Source of the DNA: Natronocalculus amylovorans
GTDB lineage: Archaea; Halobacteriota; Halobacteria; Halobacteriales; Haloferacaceae
NCBI RefSeq assembly: GCF_023638035.1
Contig: NZ_JAKRVX010000006.1
Location: forward strand, 1 to 64,000
Reading direction: 5' to 3'
Length of the DNA: 64,000 nt
Shown here piece after piece: positions 8,102-16,029 of the stretch (positions are counted from its first letter, which is position 1; every line of letters starts with the position of its first letter). The position numbers and the translations under genes were made by a program. A model generated the notes under the pieces. It worked only from the letters and a program-made list of their open reading frames with translations. It did not search any database and was not told the origin of the DNA.

Positions 8102-8211
8102 CTTCTACGTGATGGACGAAGCAAAGACGTTGCTCGTAATCCAGCAGCACTCACGCCTGTATCGTGTAGTGCGGCGATCGAACGCATAGTGTACCAAAGA
8201 GGTCCCCAATT

Positions 8212-9279
8212 ATGAGTAAGAACCCGAAGAAACTCCTTTCGCGACGAGAGCTCCTTGGCAGTACACTCGTTGTCGGCTCGATCGGTGCACTGAGTGGTGC
8301 ATCGACACAAGCGTACCTCCAATCGAATACCACCGTTTCTGGACACATGACCGTTGGTGGGGTTACGATCGAGACAAGCTGTGAAGATACTGATGATGAC
8401 AGCTGTACTGCCGGCCCTGATGGCGTTGAACTCTCACTGTCCGGCTTTTCACCCGGGGAAATGGTCTCTGAATCGTTTTCGGTTACTGCAACGGATAACC
8501 CACTATGGCTGTGGGTTCGTGCATGCCCGCCGGAGACAAGTTCGCTTGCAGGTGTCCTTGAGGCCACACTCGAGGTCGATCGTGCCTGTGATGGCGACGG
8601 TTCGATCGTTGAAACAGGCACACTCCAAGATGTGCTAGTTGCTATTTCGGAAGGTACCCTGATCGAACCGTGTCTTGACAGCGACGAAACCGTCTGTATA
8701 ACGCTCACGGTGACCCTTCCGGAAGATGTTGCGGACCCAGATCAGTATGAGAACACGGATGAGACGGTCACCTTCGATCTTCGAACCCAACAGTGCCGAC
8801 ACAACGACGATCCGGAAAATCCATTCGCTGATGTGGAGCCATGTCCTGAGCCATTAGTGTGTCCGGAGTGTACGCTTCTCGGAAAGCTTGAGACACCAGG
8901 AAACGATCGGCTTGAGCCAAATACGACGTATGAATTTGACGAACTTGAGAGCGAATTCGAGAGCGGCCGATATGTCATTGATGTTGGTACCGTTGAAAAC
9001 ACAACTGATGACGAAAACGGCGAGACAGTATGTGCATCGTTTGAGATCCGAGATACGGAAACTGATGAACTCCTTCCGATATGTGAATCTATTATCACAG
9101 GAGGGCCACCAGAAGAGGGAACCGAAAATGGCCAACCAAACGGTGAACGTCGAAATTCAATTTCGTTCGAACCACCAGTATTCACAACTGGACTCATCTG
9201 CACGAATGAACGTGAAAACCAAGGTGGACAACTCATCCAACCGGCGATAAGCAACGTCGAGTTCTTCGTCTGCATTTGA
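8212..9279 (+). CDS. SipW-class exported protein with C-terminal IKGG-type domain
   Basis: 355 aa. The start is supported by AGAGGT about ten bases upstream. Signal: LLSRRELLGS, a hydrophobic core, then STQAYLQSNTTVSG, a SipW-like site with L in place of F. Core signatures: FSPGEMVSESF with TDNPLWLWVRACPP, TLQDVLVAIS and QQCRHNDD at 193-200. The C-terminal 150 residues start with CPECTLLGKLE and contain CESIITGGPP and ISNVEFFVCI; the same domain follows the core in the 487-aa paralogue at 12077. About 15 cysteines is high for a haloarchaeon. Only nine bases separate it from the signal peptidase at 9289, so the pair is an operon and the peptidase is the likely processing enzyme. Confidence 0.75.
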   Translation: MSKNPKKLLSRRELLGSTLVVGSIGALSGASTQAYLQSNTTVSGHMTVGGVTIETSCEDTDDDSCTAGPDGVELSLSGFSPGEMVSESFSVTATDNPLWLWVRACPPETSSLAGVLEATLEVDRACDGDGSIVETGTLQDVLVAISEGTLIEPCLDSDETVCITLTVTLPEDVADPDQYENTDETVTFDLRTQQCRHNDDPENPFADVEPCPEPLVCPECTLLGKLETPGNDRLEPNTTYEFDELESEFESGRYVIDVGTVENTTDDENGETVCASFEIRDTETDELLPICESIITGGPPEEGTENGQPNGERRNSISFEPPVFTTGLICTNERENQGGQLIQPAISNVEFFVCI

Positions 9280-9288
9280 GTGATCCCA

Positions 9289-9837
9289 ATGAAAGAGCTA
9301 TCAACATACATGACACGACAGCTGGCTGTCCGAGTCGCAGTCGTTGTCATCCTTATTGCCGTCGTTGCACCGTTTGTAATCTATGCCGTCCCGCAGGTGA
9401 TTGGCGCAAATCACAGCTACGTGGTTTTGACTGCTAGTATGTCGCCGGCGATTGAAACTGGCGACGTTGTGATCGTGAGCGAAACCGACCCGGAAGCGGT
9501 CGAAGCAGGTGATGTGATCACCTATGTTCGTGGTGAGAATGAACCGCCAGTGACCCATCGGGTGGTCGAGATTACAACGGAAGATGGACAAACATCGTAT
9601 GTAACACAGGGTGATGCAAATAGCGACCCTGATAGCGGGGCGGTCCCCGCAGACAATCTCATCGGTGCCGTTGTGTTGGTTATTCCATGGATCGGGTACG
9701 TAATTCAATTCATTAACACCCCAACCGGATTTGCGTTGTTCGTACTCATACCGATCGGGCTACTCGTGATCTCTGAGGCGTGGACACTGCTTGCGCCTGC
9801 ATTACGGGATACACAGACAGAGCCAGAAGAAGGCTGA
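9289..9837 (+). CDS. SipW-type signal peptidase I
   Basis: 182 aa from ATG 9289; the frame opens at a GTG directly after the previous stop (9280), which is a possible alternative. Archaeal/ER-type signal peptidase: N-terminal membrane segment (about 12-33), catalytic serine in TASMSP (S50), histidine in VTHRVVE (H90) in place of the bacterial lysine, acidic residues in QGDANSDPD, and a C-terminal membrane segment. This Ser-His class includes SipW, which processes TasA and CalY. The active site faces the outside of the membrane. It is coupled to the exported protein at 8212 and probably processes that protein and its paralogues. Confidence 0.88.
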   Translation: MKELSTYMTRQLAVRVAVVVILIAVVAPFVIYAVPQVIGANHSYVVLTASMSPAIETGDVVIVSETDPEAVEAGDVITYVRGENEPPVTHRVVEITTEDGQTSYVTQGDANSDPDSGAVPADNLIGAVVLVIPWIGYVIQFINTPTGFALFVLIPIGLLVISEAWTLLAPALRDTQTEPEEG

Positions 9838-9864
9838 TTGGGTTATATACGTGACACAACGGAA

Positions 9865-10422
9865 CTATAACCGCCGTTTCTGATTTCCAACTGTATGGAT
9901 CGTTGCAACGGACAGCAGTGTCAAAGATAAGACTCCAAGAATTAGGAGTGGTGAAATGAGCGTAAACGGATACGCACCGGCCCAAACCGCAACAGTAAGC
10001 GCAAAAAATACGGCTCCGAGCCCTAAATAACATTCGCTCCACGGAATTTCGTCTTTTCTGACCGGTTCAAGATAGAGATCAAGATTATCGACTTCTTTTG
10101 TGAGCTTGATTATTCCACGATCGCGGTCATAATTAATAAACCCTGCAGCGGCGAGCTTTGGGAGATGAGACTGATATAGTGAGGTGTAGACACGTTTGCG
10201 GTCTTGATATGAGAGCTCTTCTACTGAAATATCGTTTTCCCATGCTGCGACCTGTGTCGCGACCTCTCGAATCGTTGCTGTCTCTTCTACTGTTTTAAGA
10301 TATGAGATTGTAAATCGACGGCGTTGGTTACCCAGGGTCTGGAAAACAGTGTCTAGAGAGTGATCTATGTTCTCTGCCTCGGTTGGAGCCTGAGTTCTTG
10401 ATTGAGAGATACTTTGTGACAT
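9865..10422 (-). CDS. DUF7344-type winged-helix regulator with two membrane segments
   Basis: 185 aa from ATG 10422 (MSQSISQSRT); an in-frame TTG at 10437 is a weaker alternative. Winged helix with TLGNQRRRFTISYL, VATQVAAWEND and DRKRVYTSLYQSHLPKLAAAGFINYDRDRG, followed by two hydrophobic segments (about 130-180). Same subtype as the regulator at 20190 (AAWEN, SLxQSHLPKL). It sits between the two signal-peptidase operons: convergent with the one ending at 9837 and last on the minus strand after the one ending at 10700. Its promoter carries a perfect inverted repeat, suggesting regulation by a dimeric protein, possibly itself. Confidence 0.82.
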   Translation of the reverse strand: MSQSISQSRTQAPTEAENIDHSLDTVFQTLGNQRRRFTISYLKTVEETATIREVATQVAAWENDISVEELSYQDRKRVYTSLYQSHLPKLAAAGFINYDRDRGIIKLTKEVDNLDLYLEPVRKDEIPWSECYLGLGAVFFALTVAVWAGAYPFTLISPLLILGVLSLTLLSVATIHTVGNQKRRL

Positions 10423-10430
10423 ATACTGGG

Positions 10431-10482
10431 TTACCAAATAACAACCTGAATTTTGTTTTTACAGATTTATACTTTTTGGTAA
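10431..10482 (-). promoter_or_regulatory. Promoter with TTACCAAA/TTTGGTAA inverted repeat
   Basis: On the minus strand a TATAAA-like box lies near 10464-10470. TTACCAAA is directly upstream of it (10475-10482) and its exact inverse TTTGGTAA lies near the expected start site (10431-10438). The arms therefore bracket the core promoter of the 185-aa regulator, the classic layout of a repressor site in archaea. Confidence 0.45.
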
Positions 10483-10610
10483 AAAACGAATTGTCACCTA
10501 AATAGAATACCGATGTATATAGGATTCATTGAGATTTTCGTGTCTCTGAATGTTCATATATCCGCATCTAGAGCGACTGAAATGACTGATTACTATTTAG
10601 CATATTTTAG

Positions 10611-10643
10611 AGCCTATACTATAAATATTTGATATATTAGGCT
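10611..10643. repeat. Hairpin in the 277-base gap after the second signal-peptidase operon
   Basis: AGCCTA (10611-10616) and TAGGCT (10638-10643) are inverse copies around a very AT-rich centre, 57 bases after the stop of the 128-aa gene (minus strand). Possibly a termination or RNA-stability structure. The gap itself (10423-10699) holds no gene I can support. Confidence 0.3.
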
Positions 10644-10699
10644 TTGTCAGGTGATTTTGTAACTATACTACCTTGCTATCTCTGTCAGTATACCCTGCG

Positions 10700-11086
10700 T
10701 TACGAGACTACGTTATGAGAGATGTAATTTGACGTCTGTTCGCCGTTTGGCTCTTGAGGGTCTTCGGTTGCCTCCTCAGGTGTTGGTGTAGTCTCTGGTG
10801 GCTCTGGAGTCGTTTCTTCAGGTGCTGGTGTAGTCTCCGGTGGCTTTGGAGTCGTTTCTTCAGGTGTTGGTGTAGTCTCCGGTGGCTCTGGAGTCGTTTC
10901 TTCAGGTGCTGGTGTAGTCTCCGGTGGCTCTGGAGTGATCTCCTCAAAAGACTCTGCAGTCTTGAACGTCCCTTCGACAGTTTGCTCTGCGGTGAATAAC
11001 GCGACAGTATATCCACCACCAAATGCGATCGCAAAGATTGCTACTGTGAGCGCGGCAAGAATAACTGCTCGACGAATATTATTCAT
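10700..11086 (-). CDS. Small membrane-anchored or secreted protein with Pro/Glu/Thr repeats
   Basis: 128 aa. The start overlaps the previous stop (ATGAATAA), so translation is coupled to the signal peptidase gene. One N-terminal hydrophobic segment (about 8-31) is followed by ALFTAEQTVEGTF, which resembles a SipW-class cleavage region. Residues 51-106 are four copies of a 14-residue unit (TPEPPETTPAPEET with small changes), then a short tail. The composition suggests an extended, non-globular extracellular or cell-wall-spanning linker. The threonines could be glycosylated. No family is recognised. Its place at the end of the subunit-peptidase operon suggests an anchor or assembly partner (inference). 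Confidence 0.65.
   Translation of the reverse strand: MNNIRRAVILAALTVAIFAIAFGGGYTVALFTAEQTVEGTFKTAESFEEITPEPPETTPAPEETTPEPPETTPTPEETTPKPPETTPAPEETTPEPPETTPTPEEATEDPQEPNGEQTSNYISHNVVS
10769..10936 (-). repeat. Four tandem 42-bp repeats inside the small protein gene
   Basis: Four in-frame 42-base units encode the 14-residue Pro/Glu/Thr repeat. The copies are nearly identical at the DNA level and differ mainly in A/T at position 10 and one E/K change, alternating in type, which suggests recent duplication of a pair of units. Copy number is likely to vary between strains. Confidence 0.8.
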
Positions 11087-12080
11087 TTTTGCCTCCGTGG
11101 CGCTTCTCTGTCGATCGTTCCTCGATCGGATCTGCCGAAACAAACGCCGAATCCTCGAGACCAACTGATTCAGTGTCAGTGTGTACTGACTGTGTATCCG
11201 GCTCAACGCCCCCATCGGTCACTCTCTGTGGTACCGCGTGCTTGCGACGGGTCGTGATGATGGTACCGATACCCATCAGTAACAACAGTAGTGCAGCAAC
11301 AGCGACACTAGTAGTGAGCCCCGTTCGGAGCACCGTCAGCAGATACATGCTGTAGACGACAAAGGGAACCAGTACGATTGTTGCACCAAGCACCATGTCT
11401 GATGAGATGCTCACAGTACCATCACCATCATTTGTGGGTGCTCTCTCGGAACCATCACTACCGGCTGCTGGTACTACGCCGATCGCAGTTTGTGCTTCAC
11501 TAGGTGTCGGTTGTGCCGTAGTTGGATCAGTAACACCGGCTGTTTGCTCCTCATCTTCAAAAGTCGACTCAGGTGCGTGGCGAAGTTTCTTTGCGAGCGT
11601 CCAAAGTTCAGACAGAATTAACAGCCCAAATGGCACGATAACAAGTGCAATGAAGCCATACGTGGAGTTTCCAAACTGGATAATGTAGCCAATATATGGA
11701 ATCGTAAATATGACAGTTCCAAGGACAGTATCGCCAAGAACGAACCCTGCATCTACGGCACTATTAGCATCGCCTTGCGTCTGGAATGCTGGCTCCCCAC
11801 TGATTGCCACAACATCCACCACACGGTGTGTTACAGGAACCTCCGATGTTCCTCGCATGAATGTTATCACGTCACCTTCAACAATCGTCTCAGGTCCTCG
11901 GTCGGCAACGATAACGACGTCACCGGGAGCGATCGCCGGGGTCATGCTGGCAGTGAGGACGACGAAGCTATGATCCGCCCCGATAGTCCAAGGTGCTGCA
12001 TACACAACAAATGGTGCGACAACAGCGATCAACAGCAGTACAGCTACTATGTTTGCAATTTTTTTAATTTGTATGTTCAT
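11079..12080 (-). CDS. SipW-type signal peptidase I with long C-terminal extension
   Basis: 333 aa. The start overlaps the stop of the preceding subunit gene by four bases (12077-12080). Residues 1-165 match the peptidase at 9289: N-terminal membrane segment, catalytic serine in TASMTP (S45), histidine in VTHRVVD (H85), QGDANSAVD, and a membrane segment. It differs in a C-terminal extension: a low-complexity Thr/Pro/Ala linker (about 175-225), two more membrane segments (about 230-275) and a hydrophilic tail. The extension may recruit a partner or substrate. The Ser-His active site is complete. Likely processing enzyme for this second set of exported proteins. Confidence 0.87.
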   Translation of the reverse strand: MNIQIKKIANIVAVLLLIAVVAPFVVYAAPWTIGADHSFVVLTASMTPAIAPGDVVIVADRGPETIVEGDVITFMRGTSEVPVTHRVVDVVAISGEPAFQTQGDANSAVDAGFVLGDTVLGTVIFTIPYIGYIIQFGNSTYGFIALVIVPFGLLILSELWTLAKKLRHAPESTFEDEEQTAGVTDPTTAQPTPSEAQTAIGVVPAAGSDGSERAPTNDGDGTVSISSDMVLGATIVLVPFVVYSMYLLTVLRTGLTTSVAVAALLLLLMGIGTIITTRRKHAVPQRVTDGGVEPDTQSVHTDTESVGLEDSAFVSADPIEERSTEKRHGGKNE

Positions 12081-13540
12081 TGTAAATCCTCGCTACACAC
12101 CAATTTTCCACCTTTGGCTATTGCTTCAGTGACGGTTAGTTGGTAGTCGGTCTCCGCATTTTCAAGCGCAAACGTTCTCGAGCAGCTCGTATGGATTGAA
12201 CCGATCTGTATTTTTGCTCCATTGGACTGGACAGAAACATCGAAGTTTGGATTTCCGCTTTCTGGGAAGTCGATACTGAATGCATCCGACGATGAGATGG
12301 TTGCTGATTCGATCGTCGTAACCTGTCCGCCACTCGAGTTTTGCGGCTCAAAAACGATTGTGACGTCGTCTGTGGGGCCAGTGTACTCAAACGTTGCAGT
12401 CGAGATCCGTTCACTGTTGATAGCGCCCTCTCTACATGGTACACATCCAGGTTCCGCTGGCTCCTCCGGTTCCGTTACTCCATCATCCCCATTGGAATAC
12501 TCTTTGCAGACGAACACCTCGATGTAACTGATCCCAGATAGATTTCCACCCGAGTTCACAGAGGAGTATAATAGCTCGTTAGTGCTACGTGATGGTGGAT
12601 CAATACGGTATGATTCTACACCATCACCGCCTTGCTGTGTTGGGCGTCCACCACCCTTGATATCGACCCCGCACAGGGAAGGTGTTGGGTGTCCATTAGT
12701 CGAGTCGATCGTGAATTGAACGGCAACAGTCTCCGTGTCATTGTCTTTCTGCTCCACATCTTCGATGATGAGTTTATACGAGCTGTTGTCAAGTTCGAGC
12801 GTGTCACCAATCTCGATCGGCATCATTCCATCACTAATGTCGACTTTCCCAAGCGATAGCGTGCAGTTTTCCGGTGGACAGCTCTTGATCGGTGCACATC
12901 GGTCTATAATCGCGAATGGGTTTGAAGCCGTTTGCGCTGAGTTATGACGGCACTGCTCTGCAGCAAATAACAGCCGTAACTGTGTTGACTGATCCGCAAG
13001 CGATTCGCTGGTTCCCGGTGGGAGTCGTAGGCGAAGTTCAATCTCCGCAGACTGTGCTGGGTCAAGACAACCGGTCTCCGTCTGTGATTCAATCGCTAAT
13101 CCGTTGATTGCAGTAGTTCGGAGGTCGCTCAGTGTTTTTGTCCCGTCTCCACCATAGAGCGATCGTGTGTACCCATCAATGCGAGAACGAAGCTCTACGC
13201 GGAGCGCCTGTGCAAGCACATCAGCCGGCTCTGGACAATCTGTTGCAACCCACAGCCGCCCCGGGTTGCTTCCGACAGTGACTGTGAGCGTTTTTGCTAT
13301 GCGATCGCCGGGCTGGATATCGTCGATCGTAAACGAAACGATCCCATTGTCTTCCGTACATCCAGTACAACCGATGTCGATCGAAAGATCACCAGCGACA
13401 ACTGCGCCACTAAAGGACTCTGTGGCCGACAAGTATGCTTGTGTCCGGGCACCGGAGAGGCTCCCAACCGCACCAAGTGCACCCATACCAACAACGCCTG
13501 CAAGAAGCTGTCGTCGACTGACCGGAACACCATTACTCAT
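12077..13540 (-). CDS. SipW-class exported protein with two added C-terminal domains
   Basis: 487 aa from ATG 13540, which overlaps the previous stop (ATGAGTAA); the open frame continues upstream but only into the previous gene. Signal: VSRRQLLAG, a hydrophobic core, then RTQAYLSATESFSG. Core: IQPGDRIAKTL with NPGRLWVATDCPEP and AEQCRHN at 194-200, the same position as in the 355-aa paralogue at 8212. Next comes CPPENCTLSLGKV with CGVDIKGGG and ISYIEVFVC, as in that paralogue. A further region (about 390-487) with CVPCREG and a beta-rich composition is unique. Probably a large surface subunit or adhesin processed by the peptidase encoded next to it. Confidence 0.72.
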   Translation of the reverse strand: MSNGVPVSRRQLLAGVVGMGALGAVGSLSGARTQAYLSATESFSGAVVAGDLSIDIGCTGCTEDNGIVSFTIDDIQPGDRIAKTLTVTVGSNPGRLWVATDCPEPADVLAQALRVELRSRIDGYTRSLYGGDGTKTLSDLRTTAINGLAIESQTETGCLDPAQSAEIELRLRLPPGTSESLADQSTQLRLLFAAEQCRHNSAQTASNPFAIIDRCAPIKSCPPENCTLSLGKVDISDGMMPIEIGDTLELDNSSYKLIIEDVEQKDNDTETVAVQFTIDSTNGHPTPSLCGVDIKGGGRPTQQGGDGVESYRIDPPSRSTNELLYSSVNSGGNLSGISYIEVFVCKEYSNGDDGVTEPEEPAEPGCVPCREGAINSERISTATFEYTGPTDDVTIVFEPQNSSGGQVTTIESATISSSDAFSIDFPESGNPNFDVSVQSNGAKIQIGSIHTSCSRTFALENAETDYQLTVTEAIAKGGKLVCSEDLQ

Positions 13541-14321
13541 TTCCAACCCCATGTGTGAATGGGTTATCTGTGAAGTCACACGGAACTGCAACGAAGTCAA
13601 GTGCAAAGCCAACACCAGTACCCTGTAATGTGTTGGGAAGGCCGTTCGGAAGCTCCCATGCAAACCCAAGACAGTACCGATCGTCGGGATCAAGACAGCT
13701 GTTGTCAGTCATCCCGGGGTTAATCTGGAAGCCATCTTGTAAAGAAACCCCACCGATGATATCTTGACGGGTGTGTTCAAGCGTTCCAGTGACGATCGGA
13801 TCGCCTGTCGAACCGTTCTCAGCACCAAGACAGCTCCCAATCCCGAGTGGTCCATGATCGTACCACAGCTCAATCGCAACTGTATCAGCAAGCATGTTTT
13901 CGCCGGCTGCGAGCCGCTGTCGCATCCAAACCGTTGCCGGCTCGGAGTCTGGATCAAGTGATAACCCGACGCTAAGCGTCCCAGAGTCTCCCGGTAGTGC
14001 GTTGTCGATCTCGATTACTGGTCCTGCGACATTGGTTGGATCGCTCACATAGGCATCAGTTTCAGTTTCTGCCCACTCAGCATCCTCGGTAAGCGGGAGC
14101 CCGGAAACGAATTCGTCCCCTGCCCCACGGTTGTAGGTACTATACCAACCAACAACAAGATCAATTCCATTCGAAGACGCATACGTGTAGTTTGTGTATG
14201 GCCGATCGCTTGCAGAGACCGTCCACCGACCGCGGACAAGTCCCATACTTCCAACGCCGATTACACTGGCGCTTGCGAGCAGTTCACGTCGTTTGAGAGT
14301 TGGTATTGAATCTGATTTCAT
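13533..14321 (-). CDS. Divergent member of the exported-protein family, no SipW site
   Basis: 262 aa from ATG 14321, chosen because GGAGG lies just upstream; an in-frame ATG at 14345 is weaker. It has LKRRELLAS and a hydrophobic segment but lacks the T-x-A-F-S-D cleavage region (it reads RWTVSASDRPYTN). The rest follows the scaffold: ALPGDSGTLSV with ATVWMRQRL, IELWYDHGPLG, CLDPDDRYCLGFAWELP and, in place of AEQCRHN, VAVPCDFTDNPF near the C-terminus. It is first in a four-gene operon with overlapping stops and starts (subunit, subunit, peptidase, small repeat protein). It may use another signal peptidase or stay anchored. Confidence 0.68.
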   Translation of the reverse strand: MKSDSIPTLKRRELLASASVIGVGSMGLVRGRWTVSASDRPYTNYTYASSNGIDLVVGWYSTYNRGAGDEFVSGLPLTEDAEWAETETDAYVSDPTNVAGPVIEIDNALPGDSGTLSVGLSLDPDSEPATVWMRQRLAAGENMLADTVAIELWYDHGPLGIGSCLGAENGSTGDPIVTGTLEHTRQDIIGGVSLQDGFQINPGMTDNSCLDPDDRYCLGFAWELPNGLPNTLQGTGVGFALDFVAVPCDFTDNPFTHGVGNE

Positions 14322-14701
14322 ACGCCCACCTCCGGGACCGTCCATTCATTAGATAGGAGACACCGGTTGAGTAGGACATTATCTAACGGAGGGGATATGT
14401 ATGGGTTCAGTACCGTCACAATAGCCAGTGGGAGGCTTTGGCATCCACCGCCAATCGGAAGCGGCATGCAGTTCATACCAACACCGGAAGGGCGTACCTG
14501 TAGAGAGCGTACTAACTGCGCCCCTCCTTTGGTTTTTGCTGTGATTGGCTGCAGTTCGTGATTGAGTTGCTGTGTCGACGATCGTTGCTGATTGTGGATC
14601 ATATCTTCCTCCAGATACTCACTGCTGGAATTGAACCATGCGATCGGCCACCTCTCTTTGGAGCCCAAATGAGTGTAAAAATACAGTACCGAATGTAGTA
14701 G
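14322..14701. other. Gap of 380 bases with leader and a 7-bp inverted repeat
   Basis: No gene is supported; an open frame on the minus strand (14318-14668) has no family features. TTAGATA (14349-14355) and TATCTAA (14380-14386) are inverse copies and could form a hairpin in the leader of the 262-aa gene. GGAGG follows closely before its start. The promoter of the four-gene operon should be here; I see no strong TATA box. Confidence 0.45.
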
Positions 14702-16021
14702 TTAGACGTCGACTCTAAATCCGAGACCCTCACGACCAGGTTGTGTATCCCACGTCATCGTCACCATTCCGGAGATGACATCTCCCTCTGCGAAGGTCAC
14801 ATCGTTAAGAACGATCTGCTGTTGACCGCCAACATTCCCATCAACAAACACCGAATTCGATCCTGATGGGACTGTACCATTCAGTTGGATATCGGAGACA
14901 AGAATACTGGCATCATTTGTTGAGGCTTTTGCCATGACAGTAACGCCATCAGCAACTGGCGTTGGCGCATTTTCAACCATCACCTCAGAACCACCGATGT
15001 TCCATTTTGCATCGCCATCGTCGATCGTTAGTTCAAACGGAACGGCTTCGCCGTTTGGCCAGCTGAAATTCTCGTTTCCAGTGTGTAGCGGGGTATCACT
15101 CGCGTCACGGATGTCCAACTCTCGGTTTGCTGCTCCGCCACCATCACCGTAGACCCCACGTGCATGCCAGATGCTTCCGTCCAGATCAGGGAATCCGGAT
15201 GCTTCTGTCGTCTCGACGCATGGGTTTGTTAGACCGTCATTGTGCCGCTCTTGCTCGGCGTAGAACGAGAAGTCAAATGTCACAGAGTCCGTCTGGATCT
15301 CATTACCAACCGATGTCGGGACTTCCCACTCGAAACAGACACAGGTCTCTGCAGTGTTCGGCTCGCCATCGACGAACGGTTCATCAACACCCTCAAACGC
15401 GGCTCTATTCGCGATGATGCCATCATCGTTCCCATCACCGTAGAGTGGAACACCTTTGCTGAGAGCATCCATCACGGATCTAAGCGATCCAGCGATGATC
15501 TGCTCACCAACTGTGCCATCCGTATCACAGTATGACATCGTGATCTCCATTGCATCTGCAAGTTGGCCATCATCTGGAACCTCACCGAACTGCTCCATGA
15601 GCGCGGTCTCTTCTGGTCCTGTCGTCCCGTTCTGTTCGTTTAATGTTAGCTCACCACACATCCACATGTATGCTGGGTTGAATACGATCGAAAAGCAGAA
15701 TTTTCCTTCACCGGAGTCGCCAGGCTTGAGATCCTCGACTTCGATTCGGAGCGGTTCCCCCTCCGGTTCGCCACCGACCACATTTCCATTGATGAACGTT
15801 CCTGATGGCGTCGAGTAGCTTCCAAAGATCCCTTGATCTTCTTCGTAATCAACGTGGACGAACAGGTCGAGTTCACCAGCGGTGAGTGTGTTTCCGTCGA
15901 AGCTCTCTTCATCGCTGAAGAATGCGGTTGTTCCGAGTCCTGCACCCGCTGTTGCTAGTCCGATCACACCGATACCGCCGATCACATTTCGCCGCGAAAG
16001 TTTGATATTGTTGTCTGTCAT
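14702..16021 (-). CDS. SipW-class (TasA-like) exported structural protein with C-terminal extension
   Basis: 439 aa. N-terminus: LSRRNVIGG, a hydrophobic core, GTTAFFSDEESFDGN; mature start near F36. Core: LKPGDSGEGKF with NPAYMWMCGEL, MSYCDTD, SLRSVMDALSKG, TCVCFEWEVPTSVGNEIQTDSV and AEQERHNDG at 255-263. The cysteine of the family motif AEQCRHND is glutamate here, the only such change in the set. Residues 270-439 form an extra domain shared with the 478-aa protein at 3389 (NGxx strings, SGSNSV, LTGxx-type strands), ending GLGFRVDV. It has its own tRNA-like leader (16030-16085) but no clear TATA box, so it is probably read from the upstream genes. Confidence 0.75.
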   Translation of the reverse strand: MTDNNIKLSRRNVIGGIGVIGLATAGAGLGTTAFFSDEESFDGNTLTAGELDLFVHVDYEEDQGIFGSYSTPSGTFINGNVVGGEPEGEPLRIEVEDLKPGDSGEGKFCFSIVFNPAYMWMCGELTLNEQNGTTGPEETALMEQFGEVPDDGQLADAMEITMSYCDTDGTVGEQIIAGSLRSVMDALSKGVPLYGDGNDDGIIANRAAFEGVDEPFVDGEPNTAETCVCFEWEVPTSVGNEIQTDSVTFDFSFYAEQERHNDGLTNPCVETTEASGFPDLDGSIWHARGVYGDGGGAANRELDIRDASDTPLHTGNENFSWPNGEAVPFELTIDDGDAKWNIGGSEVMVENAPTPVADGVTVMAKASTNDASILVSDIQLNGTVPSGSNSVFVDGNVGGQQQIVLNDVTFAEGDVISGMVTMTWDTQPGREGLGFRVDV

Positions 16022-16029
16022 GATTTTGA

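Noticed and set aside
10769-10936. Tandem repeats that might look like a short CRISPR array
   Set aside because: The 42-bp units are contiguous, in frame and encode a Pro/Glu/Thr repeat; there are no unique spacers.
14318-14668. 116-codon open frame on the minus strand in the gap before the four-gene operon
   Set aside because: Not acidic, no family signature and no good start; the gap is better explained as promoter and leader.
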